A stretch of DNA of 64,000 nucleotides from Pseudoalteromonas sp. MMG007 (lineage in GTDB: Bacteria > Pseudomonadota > Gammaproteobacteria > Enterobacterales > Alteromonadaceae). The position numbers and the translations under genes were made by a program. The notes beneath the pieces were generated by a model. It made no database searches and was not told the origin of the DNA. It saw only the letters and a program-made list of their open reading frames with translations. Location: the NCBI RefSeq assembly GCF_018100985.1, contig NZ_JAGJEI010000007.1:1-64000 (forward strand). Reading direction: 5' to 3'. This document shows positions 46,656 through 55,248 of the stretch, piece after piece (the stretch's first letter is position 1; every line of letters begins with the position of its first letter).

Positions 46656-47610
46656 ATTAGTGCAGCCTGCAGCAGTAAATGTAGTGGGCTGACTCCTGCC
46701 TAGTTGTAAATTTTTTATAAAATATAATCAACTGTCACCCGCTTTGTTGCAAATGTAATCAAAAAATTAAAATCAGTTTGTAATTCACTTAACGTTAAGA
46801 CTGGCGTGGCTATGCTGCGTATCAATCAATTTGAGCTAATGATATTCATTTGTTCTTAGCTAGAGAAAAATTGCGTTCATTACAATTAACCCTTCTTGGG
46901 CTAGTAGTTAAAATTTAGGCAAAAAAAAGCCCGCATATAATGCGGGCAAACAACAAGTTGAAGGAAGTAATCCAGGGGAACTACGTTTTACTTAATATTG
47001 GTTTTATCCAAAAAGAGTAAAACAATGTAATACGACAAAATATCCTATTACTAAGAACTCGACTTAAAGAAAAATCTTTCATTTAGTGCGTCAGCTCGGT
47101 ATGGGAGAATAATACGTAAGATTGCTTTTTTATTCAAACTAGAAAATTTGCATTTTCAGATTAAAAAAACTAATGCTATGAGTTTTATCGTTGTTTTAAA
47201 TTTGTGCGTTAATTAATCGTTAATTTTATAAGTAGATGAAAATTATAACTTAAGTAATATTTTTCATTCTAGCTCAGTATTAGTTTTACTATTACGATTA
47301 GGTTGCTCGAAAGTGGTTTTGAGTGTTTATGCGCTAAAATTGAATAAACGGTGCATTTTATGACGTTTAAGGCATATATTTAAGCATTTTACCCGCATTA
47401 AAATAATAGACTGGGTTTTATAAAAACCTAATAAAGATACAAAAGCATAATAAAGATGATTTTTAACGTTTTTTGTTGCTTATTCATAGCAATATCGTTG
47501 TCAGCTTGAAATGGACTAGATACACTAGATGCAACTTTTGACCGCGTAGACGGTCGTATTTACACAAATGAACCAATTTGCCGTATTTTGAAATTATTTA
47601 GGAGTTTAAC
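46656..47610. other. 955-bp non-coding gap between ruvB and tolQ
   Basis: No credible open frame in either strand. It contains a minus-strand terminator at 46921-46947, AT-rich sequence and a hairpin GACCG/CGGTC at 47540-47555 shortly before tolQ. In many gammaproteobacteria ybgC occupies this place; here I find no ybgC or recognisable remnant. Confidence 0.5.
46921..46947 (-). terminator. minus-strand Rho-independent terminator (possible sRNA end)
   Basis: GCCCGCAT / ATGCGGGC forms an 8-bp stem and, read leftward, is followed by eight T. There is no minus-strand gene to its right before tolQ, so it may end a small RNA transcribed leftward from somewhere in 46950-47150. Confidence 0.65.
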
Positions 47611-48315
47611 GTGGGATCAGGGCTTAATTTTTTAGATCTAATTCTAGAAGCCAGTTTGCTTGTTCAGTTAGTGATGTTAGGGCTAGTTGCCATGTCGGTT
47701 ATGTCGTGGGCGATTATTTTTCAGCGCAAAAAAGCGATATCAGATGCGTTAGCGAATGCTAAAAAGTTTGAACAAAAATTTTGGTCAGGTATTGACCTAA
47801 GCAAACTGTACAACGAAATTTCGTCGCGTAGTGGTCAATCTCATGGTATTGAAGCGCTATTTACAGCAGGCTTTAAAGAGTTTGCACGCCATAAAAAGAA
47901 TACATTTCAAAGCGCAGGCATTGTTATGGAAGGCACGCACCGCTCAATGCGCGTTGCACTTTCTCGCGAGATTGAAAAAATAGAGTCAAGTTTATCGTTT
48001 TTAGCAACGGTTGGTTCTATTAGTCCATACATCGGCTTGTTTGGTACGGTGTGGGGTATTATGAATGCCTTTATTGCACTAGGCGAAGTTAAACAAGCAA
48101 CATTACAAATGGTAGCCCCAGGTATTGCTGAAGCATTGATTGCTACTGCAATGGGCTTATTTGCGGCTATTCCAGCTGTTATTGCTTATAACCGCTTTTC
48201 TAATAAAGTTGAAAAACTAGAATCTCATTACATTAACTTTATGGAAGAGTTTGCAAATATTTTACACCGTCAAGCAGCTACCCAAATAGAGGCTCAAGCG
48301 AATGTATCAGCGTAA
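47611..48315 (+). CDS. tolQ: Tol-Pal system inner-membrane protein TolQ
   Basis: 234 residues, GTG start with TAGGAG upstream. Three membrane spans (about 15-35, 135-160, 170-195) and the ExbB/MotA-like conserved region [17 protein letters not shown] are present. It forms the proton-motive-force channel with TolR that energises TolA. It starts the tolQRAB-pal-cpoB operon, without ybgC ahead of it. Confidence 0.96.
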   Translation: MGSGLNFLDLILEASLLVQLVMLGLVAMSVMSWAIIFQRKKAISDALANAKKFEQKFWSGIDLSKLYNEISSRSGQSHGIEALFTAGFKEFARHKKNTFQSAGIVMEGTHRSMRVALSREIEKIESSLSFLATVGSISPYIGLFGTVWGIMNAFIALGEVKQATLQMVAPGIAEALIATAMGLFAAIPAVIAYNRFSNKVEKLESHYINFMEEFANILHRQAATQIEAQANVSA

Positions 48316-48733
48316 AAAGCGTCGTCCGGTCGCAGAAATTAATGTAGTACCTTACATTGATGTAATGTTGGTATTGCTAATAATATTTATGGCTACAGCA
48401 CCGCTTATCACGCATGGTGTGAAAGTAGATTTACCAAAAATGGAAGAGTCGGATTTAGTCGATACTAAAGACACGCCACCAATTATTGCGTCAATTGATT
48501 CTGCGGGTAAGTACTATGTGAGTATAGGCACCGATCCTGAAGAGCCAATGGAAGCGTTAGATGTAGCTGCCGTTATTAAGTTACAACTAATGAAAAATCC
48601 TGATGTGCCGGTAATGATTAAAGGCTCAGGTAAGGTATCGTACCAAGAAGTATTGTTATTAATGGACTTTTTAAAGAATGCTGGCGTACCATCTGTGGGT
48701 TTAATGACGGAATCCTTTGAGGGGACACAGTAG
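48302..48733 (+). CDS. tolR: Tol-Pal system protein TolR
   Basis: 143 residues. The single N-terminal span carries the proton-carrying Asp in [16 protein letters not shown], followed by a periplasmic ExbD-like domain. It overlaps the tolQ end by 14 bp. Confidence 0.95.
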   Translation: MYQRKKRRPVAEINVVPYIDVMLVLLIIFMATAPLITHGVKVDLPKMEESDLVDTKDTPPIIASIDSAGKYYVSIGTDPEEPMEALDVAAVIKLQLMKNPDVPVMIKGSGKVSYQEVLLLMDFLKNAGVPSVGLMTESFEGTQ

Positions 48734-48737
48734 TAAC

Positions 48738-49664
48738 ATGAATAGTTCTATAATCAAGTCAGTACTTTTACATTTGGGGTTAGGTGGTTTTTTGTGGGCA
48801 ACTGCAAACCTTCATCCACCTGCGCCAAAAGTAATGGAGGTTACACTTAATTCGGCTATTCCAACGCCTGAAAAAGCAGTATCGGCAGTAACGGTTGATC
48901 AAAAGCAAGTTGAGCAAAAAATTGCTGAACTACAAAAGAAAGAAGATGCTAAAAAACGTGCAGAAGATAAACGTATTCGCGATTTAGAACGTCGAGCGGC
49001 TAATGCACGAAAGCAACGTGAAACCGAAGCGCGTAATATTAAAAAGTTAGAGCAACAGCGTAAGGCGAAAGAGAAAGAAAAAGCCCAAGCTGAGGCTGAA
49101 GCTAAAAAAGCTCGTGCAATTGAGCAAAAAGAGCGTGCTAAAGCTAAACAAGCTGAAAAGCAAAAGCAAGAGGCTGAAACTGCCGCTAAAGCTGCAGCCG
49201 ATAAACGCAAAGCTGAAGAAGAAGCACTAAAAAAAGCAGAAGCAGAGCGTAAAAAACGTGAAGCCGAAGCAAAAGAACGTGCTAAAGAAGCAGAGCGCAA
49301 GCGTCAGCAAGCATTGCAAGAGCAAATGTTACAAGAGCAACTTGCCAAAGAGCAGGCGGCCCGTAGTAAAATACGTCAGCAGCAAGTAGTGAGTGAAGTT
49401 GATAAATATCGTGCTTTAATCATGGCGCGTATACAGCAAAACTTACTTATTGATGAAAAAATGAAAAACCAACAGTGCCGAGTAAATATTCGTTTAGGCT
49501 TTAATGGTTTAGTAACGCAAGTTAAATCGTTAGGTGGTGATAAGTTAGTATGTGAAGCTGCGTTAAGAGCTGTGCGCATGGCCGACACGTTACCGGTATC
49601 TAAAGATAAAGACGTATTCGAACAACTTAAGAATATTAATTTAACAATCAAGCCAGAATTTTAA
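48738..49664 (+). CDS. tolA: cell envelope integrity protein TolA
   Basis: About 308 residues from ATG 48738. One N-terminal span (SVLLHLGLGGFLW) is followed by a long Lys/Ala/Glu-rich coiled-coil of roughly 50-215 that spans the periplasm, and a C-terminal globular TolA domain (with a C...C pair, QQCRVNI and KLVCEAALRA). It links the inner membrane TolQR motor to TolB/Pal. The earlier in-frame start at 48717 overlaps tolR and is less likely. Confidence 0.94.
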   Translation: MNSSIIKSVLLHLGLGGFLWATANLHPPAPKVMEVTLNSAIPTPEKAVSAVTVDQKQVEQKIAELQKKEDAKKRAEDKRIRDLERRAANARKQRETEARNIKKLEQQRKAKEKEKAQAEAEAKKARAIEQKERAKAKQAEKQKQEAETAAKAAADKRKAEEEALKKAEAERKKREAEAKERAKEAERKRQQALQEQMLQEQLAKEQAARSKIRQQQVVSEVDKYRALIMARIQQNLLIDEKMKNQQCRVNIRLGFNGLVTQVKSLGGDKLVCEAALRAVRMADTLPVSKDKDVFEQLKNINLTIKPEF

Positions 49665-49673
49665 AGGAATGAT

Positions 49674-51032
49674 ATGTTCAACAAAATAAAAATAGCCTGC
49701 TTAGTTTTACTGTTTGGGTTTGTAGGTGTTGCTAATGCCGCGCTTGAAATTGTAATAACAGAAGGTGTGGATGGCGCAAGACCCATTGCGATTGTGCCTT
49801 TTAAATACCAAGGCATTGGCCAAATCCCTGAAAAATTAAGCAATGTTATTGCTGCCGATTTAATGCGCAGTGGTAAATTTAAGCCAATAGATGTAGCGCA
49901 AATGCCTCAACAACCTAATAAAGATGGCGAGATTGATTACGCTTCGTGGGTTAATAAAGGTGTAGAGGCTATATTAGTCGGTGAAGTAGAGCAGCAAACT
50001 GATGGGCGTTACTTAGTACGTTATGAATTAGTAGATGTAATACGCGGCCAAATTACTGGCGGTAATACACAAATGATGAGTAACGGTAAATTAATTAAAA
50101 GCCAAGATCACGTATTAGAAGCGCGTGAGAGTGTGATTGGTGAAAACGGTTTTCGTCGATATTCGCACCGTATAAGTGACGTGATTTACGAAAAGCTAAC
50201 TGGCGAGAAAGGTGCGTTTTTAACTAAAATTGCTTATGTAATAGTACGTGATGAAGACCCTAAGCCTTATCAGCTAGTGGTTGCTGATTACGACGGATTT
50301 AACGAGCAAGTATTACTGCGTTCAAAAGAGCCATTGATGTCGCCAGCTTGGTCACCAGATGGTACTAAGTTAGCGTATGTAACGTTTGAAAACCGCCAGA
50401 GCCAAATTTATATTCAAGATATATACACAGGTAAGCGCGAAATTATTGCAAGTTACCGTGGTATTAATGGTGCGCCGCAGTTTTCGCCAGATGGTAAAAA
50501 ATTATTATTAGTACTTTCTAAAGATAAAACAGGTGCAACCGAAGTTTATTTGCTTGACTTGGCTACGCGAAAAGAAACACGCCTTACACGTCATCGTAGT
50601 ATAGATACTGAACCATCTTGGTACCCAAATGGCCAAGATATTGTGTTTACATCTGAAAGGGGTGGTAATGCCCAGATTTATAAGTTAAATTTAAAAACTG
50701 GTAGGTCAAATAGATTGACCTTTGACGGTGACATGAACCTTGCGGGTTCTATAACACCGGACGGTAAAGAATTAGTGATGGTTAACCGTACCAACGGGCA
50801 GTATCATCTTGCTAAGAAAGAGCTGGCTACAGGCGCGTTTCAAGTATTAACGCGAACTCGCCTAGATGAATCACCGAGCATAGCGCCAAACGGTTCGATG
50901 ATTATTTACAGCACGCTTCATAATAATAAACAGGTACTTGCGCTGGTATCGATGGACGGTCGCTTTAAAGCACGTTTACCTGTGCTAGACGGACAAGTAA
51001 AGGCGCCAGCTTGGTCGCCATATTTACAGTAA
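49674..51032 (+). CDS. tolB: Tol-Pal system beta-propeller protein TolB
   Basis: 452 residues. The signal peptide ends near ANAALE. The N-terminal alpha/beta domain (about 25-165) is followed by a six-bladed propeller with repeated [29 protein letters not shown] and [10 protein letters not shown] blades. It is periplasmic, binds Pal and TolA, and completes the divisome-linked envelope constriction system. Confidence 0.96.
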   Translation: MFNKIKIACLVLLFGFVGVANAALEIVITEGVDGARPIAIVPFKYQGIGQIPEKLSNVIAADLMRSGKFKPIDVAQMPQQPNKDGEIDYASWVNKGVEAILVGEVEQQTDGRYLVRYELVDVIRGQITGGNTQMMSNGKLIKSQDHVLEARESVIGENGFRRYSHRISDVIYEKLTGEKGAFLTKIAYVIVRDEDPKPYQLVVADYDGFNEQVLLRSKEPLMSPAWSPDGTKLAYVTFENRQSQIYIQDIYTGKREIIASYRGINGAPQFSPDGKKLLLVLSKDKTGATEVYLLDLATRKETRLTRHRSIDTEPSWYPNGQDIVFTSERGGNAQIYKLNLKTGRSNRLTFDGDMNLAGSITPDGKELVMVNRTNGQYHLAKKELATGAFQVLTRTRLDESPSIAPNGSMIIYSTLHNNKQVLALVSMDGRFKARLPVLDGQVKAPAWSPYLQ

Positions 51033-51066
51033 TATTACTGGTTTACTCAAAATAGGAATCTACTCA

Positions 51067-51609
51067 ATGCAACTTAACAAAATACTTAAAGGCCTGCTAA
51101 TTGCTGTGCCAGTAATGACACTAGCAGCTTGTAGCTCATCGTCAGATATTGACGAAGGCGCTGCAAATCAATCAAATCAAGGTGTTGTTGAGCAATCAAC
51201 AAACAATGATACTGTTGAAGTAGCTACAATCTCTCCTGAGCAACAAGCAGAAGAGCAACTTCGTCAAAAATACGAAGCACTACGTCAAGAGCAAGTAATC
51301 TACTTCGATTTTGATAAAGCCACTGTTGAGAGCAAGTACGCAGAGTTACTTCGCGCACACGCTGAGTTTTTAGTTCAAAACCCTTCAGTTAAAGTATTAA
51401 TCGAAGGTCACGCTGATGAGCGCGGTACACCTGAGTACAACATTGCACTAGGTGAGCACCGTGGCCAAGCAGTTGAAAAGTACCTACAAAGCTTAGGTGT
51501 TTCAGCTAGCCAAATGTCAGTAGTAAGCTACGGTGAAGAGAAGCCAATGGTTAAGTCTCGCACTGAATCAGCTTTCGCTAAAAACCGCCGTGCGGTACTA
51601 GTTTACTAA
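51067..51609 (+). CDS. pal: peptidoglycan-associated lipoprotein Pal
   Basis: 180 residues. The lipobox LAAC puts the lipid on Cys22. A Glu/Gln-rich linker is followed by an OmpA-like domain with [12 protein letters not shown] and [20 protein letters not shown], which bind meso-diaminopimelate in peptidoglycan. It anchors the outer membrane to the wall. Codons here are noticeably regular (high-expression type). Confidence 0.97.
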   Translation: MQLNKILKGLLIAVPVMTLAACSSSSDIDEGAANQSNQGVVEQSTNNDTVEVATISPEQQAEEQLRQKYEALRQEQVIYFDFDKATVESKYAELLRAHAEFLVQNPSVKVLIEGHADERGTPEYNIALGEHRGQAVEKYLQSLGVSASQMSVVSYGEEKPMVKSRTESAFAKNRRAVLVY

Positions 51610-51622
51610 GATAAGAGATATT

Positions 51623-52372
51623 ATGAAGCCGAAAATTATTTTGGCAGCCATGATATTGAGCGGGAGCACCCAGTTAATGGCTGCTCCCGCTCCTGTTTCA
51701 GAAGCTGCAAGTTCACAATCGAGTATTGAGAAACGCTTAGCGTCGCTTGAAAACATGATGCAGTCGCGCAACTTATTACAGTTAGAGTTACAACAACAGC
51801 TCAATTTATTACAAGACGAAGTAAGTCAAATTCGTGGTGTAACGGAAGAACAAAGCTATAAACTTGAAAAAGTACTGCAGCGTCAGCGTGAGTTGTATCA
51901 AGAAATTGAAAACCGTGTAAGCCAAGCTTATACACAGCCCACTGCGGCGCCTACAACCGACTACACGCAGCCAAGCGATGCACAGACCTACAGTAACGAT
52001 TTATCTGAAAACGAAGCTTACGAGCGTGCTGTTGCGTTAATAATGAAAGATAAGCGCTATGATCAAGCGATCCCTGAATTTCAAACGTTTTTAACGACCT
52101 ACCCAAATTCGGTTTATGCGTCTAACGCGCATTACTGGTTAGGCCAATTACTAACAATTAAAAATGAAGGTGTAAAAGCAAGCGAGCATTTTAAAGTGGT
52201 AGTAAATGAATTTCCAAATTCAAATAAACGCCCAGATGCAATGTTAAAATTAGGCTCACTTTTACAAGATCAAGGGTTAACGGCTGAGGCACAAAAAATA
52301 CTGGGTGATCTTATCAATCAGTACCCAAGTACAACCGCTGCAAAGCTAGCAACTGACCGTTTAGGTAACTAA
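51623..52372 (+). CDS. cpoB: cell division coordinator CpoB (YbgF)
   Basis: 249 residues. A signal peptide (cleaved near LMAAPAP) is followed by a trimerising coiled-coil (about 30-100), a Thr/Pro/Gln linker and TPR repeats (about 130-249, YERAVALIMKDKRYDQAIPEF, NAHYWLGQLL). It coordinates PBP1B activity with Tol function in the periplasm. It is the last gene of the operon. Confidence 0.93.
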   Translation: MKPKIILAAMILSGSTQLMAAPAPVSEAASSQSSIEKRLASLENMMQSRNLLQLELQQQLNLLQDEVSQIRGVTEEQSYKLEKVLQRQRELYQEIENRVSQAYTQPTAAPTTDYTQPSDAQTYSNDLSENEAYERAVALIMKDKRYDQAIPEFQTFLTTYPNSVYASNAHYWLGQLLTIKNEGVKASEHFKVVVNEFPNSNKRPDAMLKLGSLLQDQGLTAEAQKILGDLINQYPSTTAAKLATDRLGN

Positions 52373-52407
52373 AGTTCACCAGCAATTAAATTGCTTATTT
52401 AGGCCAG

Positions 52408-52455
52408 CAAACTACATGGAAACTCTCGGTGAATCTTGTATTTGCATGTAGTTTG
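52408..52455. repeat. long-arm inverted repeat after cpoB
   Basis: The 11-bp perfect arms CAAACTACATG (52408-52418) and CATGTAGTTTG (52445-52455) have a 26-nt loop and no T tract. It could act as a Rho-dependent or structural 3' end for the tol operon. Confidence 0.5.
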
Positions 52456-52517
52456 AGCACAAACGCTTTAATTTTGTGCATCTAGACATAAAAACTTAAA
52501 AAAAGAGACAATTTCGG

Positions 52518-52552
52518 TTGCACTCATTTTATAAATAAGTATTATAAGCGCC
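52518..52552 (+). promoter_or_regulatory. promoter of the tRNA-Lys array
   Basis: TTGCAC (52518-52523) and TATTAT (52540-52545) are separated by 16 bp. A GC-rich discriminator (AGCGCCCGC) follows, as expected for a stringently controlled stable-RNA promoter, about 50 bp before the first tRNA. Confidence 0.65.
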
Positions 52553-52598
52553 CGCAGCAAACGAATGGTTACCCCACTCGAAATGCGGCAAAAAGAGC

Positions 52599-52674
52599 GG
52601 GTTATTAGCTCAGTTGGTAGAGCAGTTGACTTTTAATCAATTGGTCGATGGTTCGAATCCATCATAACCCACCA
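52599..52674 (+). tRNA. tRNA-Lys(UUU), copy 1
   Basis: 76 nt with encoded CCA. Acceptor GGGTTAT/ATAACCC, anticodon TTT in loop CTTTTAA, T loop TTCGAAT. Confidence 0.97.
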
Positions 52675-52743
52675 TTTTTAAAATGGTCTTTTATCGGCGG
52701 ATTTACGTACAGTACCAAGTTGCTATAAATGCAGCGTCAGAGC

Positions 52744-52819
52744 GGGTCATTAGCTCAGTTGGTAGAGCAGTTGACTTTTAATCAATTGGTCGATGGTTCG
52801 AATCCATCATGACCCACCA
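52744..52819 (+). tRNA. tRNA-Lys(UUU), copy 2
   Basis: As copy 1, except that acceptor pair 5-68 is C-G (GGGTCAT/ATGACCC), a compensated change. Confidence 0.97.
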
Positions 52820-52901
52820 TTTTTTATTCTTTTTGAATAAAGCATGGTTTCAATCGGCGGATTTACGTAGCTTCATTCTTTATAGAATAAGTGCATAGAG
52901 C

Positions 52902-52977
52902 GGGTTATTAGCTCAGTTGGTAGAGCAGTTGACTTTTAATCAATTGGTCGATGGTTCGAATCCATCATAACCCACCA
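52902..52977 (+). tRNA. tRNA-Lys(UUU), copy 3
   Basis: Identical to copy 1. Confidence 0.97.
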
Positions 52978-53058
52978 TTCTTTATTCTGATGAATACAGT
53001 TTGGCTCAATCGGCGGATTTACGTAAGCTTCATTCTAAATTGAATAAGTGCATAGAGC

Positions 53059-53134
53059 GGGTTATTAGCTCAGTTGGTAGAGCAGTTGACTTTTAATCAA
53101 TTGGTCGATGGTTCGAATCCATCATAACCCACCA
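53059..53134 (+). tRNA. tRNA-Lys(UUU), copy 4
   Basis: Identical to copy 1. Confidence 0.97.
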
Positions 53135-53216
53135 TTCCTTATTCTGATGGATATAGAGTGGCTTAATCGGCGGATTTACGCACGCTTTAACTTAGGTATA
53201 AGTAAGCACTTGGAGC

Positions 53217-53292
53217 GGGTTATTAGCTCAGTTGGTAGAGCAGTTGACTTTTAATCAATTGGTCGATGGTTCGAATCCATCATAACCCACCA
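53217..53292 (+). tRNA. tRNA-Lys(UUU), copy 5
   Basis: Identical to copy 1. The spacer that follows carries the most diverged copy of the inter-tRNA motif. Confidence 0.97.
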
Positions 53293-53372
53293 TCTTATTT
53301 CTTTAGAATTAAGTTGGTCCAATCGGTGGATTTACACAAAAAAGTAAGTTGCGGTTAATGCAGCAAAAGAGC

Positions 53373-53448
53373 GGGTTATTAGCTCAGTTGGTAGAGCAGT
53401 TGACTTTTAATCAATTGGTCGATGGTTCGAATCCATCATAACCCACCA
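53373..53448 (+). tRNA. tRNA-Lys(UUU), copy 6
   Basis: Identical to copy 1. Confidence 0.97.
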
Positions 53449-53529
53449 TTCTTTATTCTAATGAATACAGCGTGGCTTAATCGGCGGATTTACGTAAGCT
53501 TCATTCTAAATTGAATAAGTGCATAGAGC

Positions 53530-53605
53530 GGGTTATTAGCTCAGTTGGTAGAGCAGTTGACTTTTAATCAATTGGTCGATGGTTCGAATCCATCATAACC
53601 CACCA
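53530..53605 (+). tRNA. tRNA-Lys(UUU), copy 7
   Basis: Identical to copy 1. Confidence 0.97.
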
Positions 53606-53669
53606 TTCTATGAGTAGTTTTAATCGGCGGATTTACGTAGCTTTTTTCAAAGCAAATTTATATTAGAGC

Positions 53670-53745
53670 GGGTCATTAGCTCAGTTGGTAGAGCAGTTGA
53701 CTTTTAATCAATTGGTCGATGGTTCGAATCCATCATGACCCACCA
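53670..53745 (+). tRNA. tRNA-Lys(UUU), copy 8
   Basis: The C5-G68 variant, as copy 2. It is the last of the array. A short AT-rich stretch follows before nadA. Confidence 0.97.
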
Positions 53746-53886
53746 CTCTCTAATACTTTCCTTAATATTCTTTTTTAATTTCCCATGTTATTTTTTATAA
53801 ACAGCCCCGCTAGTTTGCTGTTATTTATGTTTATATTCTCGTATAATTCGCCGTAATTAATGCACTGTAGATAAGTGGTCGAGAAC

Positions 53887-54927
53887 ATGAGTCTAGCTCA
53901 AACTATTATGCCTGAAGGTTATATTTTCCCTCCTAAGCCAGCACCGTTAACACAAGACGAGCAAGGCGAATATAAAGCGCGTATTAAACAATTACTGAAA
54001 GATAAAAATGCAGTACTTGTAGCGCATTATTATACTGATCCAGAAATCCAAGCCCTTGCTGAAGAGACCGGCGGTTGCGTTGCCGACTCGCTGGAAATGG
54101 CGCGTTTTGGTGCACGTCACGATGCCGATATGATCATCGTAGCGGGTGTAAAGTTTATGGGCGAAACAGCGAAGATTTTAACGCCAAATAAAACCGTCGT
54201 TATGCCAACGCTTGAAGCGACATGTTCGTTAGATATTGGCTGCCCAATAGACGAGTTTTCAGCGTTTTGTGACGAGCATCCTGATCGTAAAGTCGTTGTG
54301 TATGCAAATACCTCAACGGCTGTTAAAGCGCGTGCAGATTGGATTGTAACCTCATCATGTGCACTTGAGATAGTAGAGCACCTTGACGAGCAAGGCGAAA
54401 AAATTATTTGGGGCCCAGATAAGCACCTTGGTAGCTATATTCAAAAAAATACCGGTGCCGATATGCTAATGTGGAATGGCGCATGTATCGTACATGATGA
54501 GTTTAAAACAAAAGCACTTAAAGACATGAAAGCACTACATCCAGACGCGGGTGTGTTGGTTCACCCAGAATCGCCGGCAGAAATTGTAGCGCTGGCTGAT
54601 GCCGTAGGTTCTACAAGCCAATTGATTAAAGCTGCACAGACAATGGACAACAAAAAGTTTATTGTAGCCACTGATCGTGGCATATTTTATAAAATGCAGC
54701 AGCTATGTCCAGAGAAAGAGTTTTTTGCAGCTCCAACAGCCGGTGAGGGCGCTTCTTGTAAAAGTTGTGCTCATTGCCCTTGGATGGCAATGAACGGCTT
54801 AAAAGCGATTGAAGAAGCTTTAATCGACGCTAAAGGTAAGGAAATATTTGTAGATATGGACTTACGTGAAGGCGCGCTTAAGTCACTTAACCGCATGTTG
54901 GACTTTACAGCAAACATGGCTAAGTAA
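53887..54927 (+). CDS. nadA: quinolinate synthase NadA
   Basis: About 346 residues from ATG 53887; an in-frame GTG at 53875 is possible. It condenses iminoaspartate with dihydroxyacetone phosphate to quinolinate in NAD synthesis. The three cluster cysteines of the 4Fe-4S enzyme are in [20 protein letters not shown] and [22 protein letters not shown] at the N terminus is characteristic. It is a single gene with its own terminator. nadB is not in the window. Confidence 0.95.
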   Translation: MSLAQTIMPEGYIFPPKPAPLTQDEQGEYKARIKQLLKDKNAVLVAHYYTDPEIQALAEETGGCVADSLEMARFGARHDADMIIVAGVKFMGETAKILTPNKTVVMPTLEATCSLDIGCPIDEFSAFCDEHPDRKVVVYANTSTAVKARADWIVTSSCALEIVEHLDEQGEKIIWGPDKHLGSYIQKNTGADMLMWNGACIVHDEFKTKALKDMKALHPDAGVLVHPESPAEIVALADAVGSTSQLIKAAQTMDNKKFIVATDRGIFYKMQQLCPEKEFFAAPTAGEGASCKSCAHCPWMAMNGLKAIEEALIDAKGKEIFVDMDLREGALKSLNRMLDFTANMAK

Positions 54928-54941
54928 TTATCCCAATGTAT

Positions 54942-54977
54942 AAAAACGGCTAAGCCTATTGGTTTAGCCGTTTTTTT
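54942..54977 (+). terminator. Rho-independent terminator after nadA
   Basis: A 12-bp stem AAAAACGGCTAA / TTAGCCGTTTTT is followed by more T. Confidence 0.9.
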
Positions 54978-55093
54978 ATGTCTTTTATAGATTGCTGGTT
55001 GATAAATAGGCATTTAACGGTGCAAACTTAAAAATGCCTTGCACCTGTGTAACCTATTTCATACTATAACGCGCTGTTGCAGTGCAACACTTT

Positions 55094-55183
55094 GGAGAGA
55101 TGGCTGAGTGGCTGAAGGCGCACGCCTGGAAAGTGTGTTTAGGTTAATCCCTAACGAGGGTTCGAATCCCTCTCTCTCCACCA
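55094..55183 (+). tRNA. tRNA-Ser(GGA)
   Basis: 90 nt, class II with a long variable arm. Acceptor GGAGAGA/TCTCTCC, anticodon GGA in CTGGAAA, T arm GAGGG-TTCGAAT-CCCTC, encoded CCA. The discriminator base reads A, where E. coli tRNA-Ser has G. Confidence 0.94.
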
Positions 55184-55191
55184 TTATTCTT

Positions 55192-55237
55192 AAAACCCGC
55201 GTGTTTATATCGCTCGATATAAACCTGCGGGTTTTTT
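55192..55237. terminator. long hairpin terminator after tRNA-Ser
   Basis: The two-part stem AAAACCCGC / GCGGGTTTT and GTTTATATCG / CGATATAAAC is followed by six T on the plus strand. It lies between tRNA-Ser and the end of the opposing kinase gene, so it may serve both. Confidence 0.85.
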
Positions 55238-55248
55238 AATGGCTAATA

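Larger units (their letters stand above)
52694..53648 (+). repeat. conserved 16-bp motif in each tRNA-Lys spacer
   Basis: TCGGCGGATTTACGTA or a near copy occurs once in each of the seven spacers, starting at 52694, 52854, 53010, 53167, 53323, 53481 and 53633. It lies 48-50 bp before the next tRNA (37 bp in the last). It is absent before copy 1. It may be a processing signal or simply part of the duplicated unit. Confidence 0.75.

Noticed and set aside
48899-49300. Open frame of 133 codons on the minus strand opposite tolA
   Set aside because: It is a Ser/Ala/Arg-rich shadow of the repetitive Lys/Ala/Glu coiled-coil, with no ribosome-binding site or homology.
52599-53745. Regularly spaced repeats that look like a CRISPR array
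   Set aside because: The repeats are complete 76-nt tRNA-Lys genes with cloverleaf pairing and CCA ends. Spacers share a motif, and no cas genes are present.
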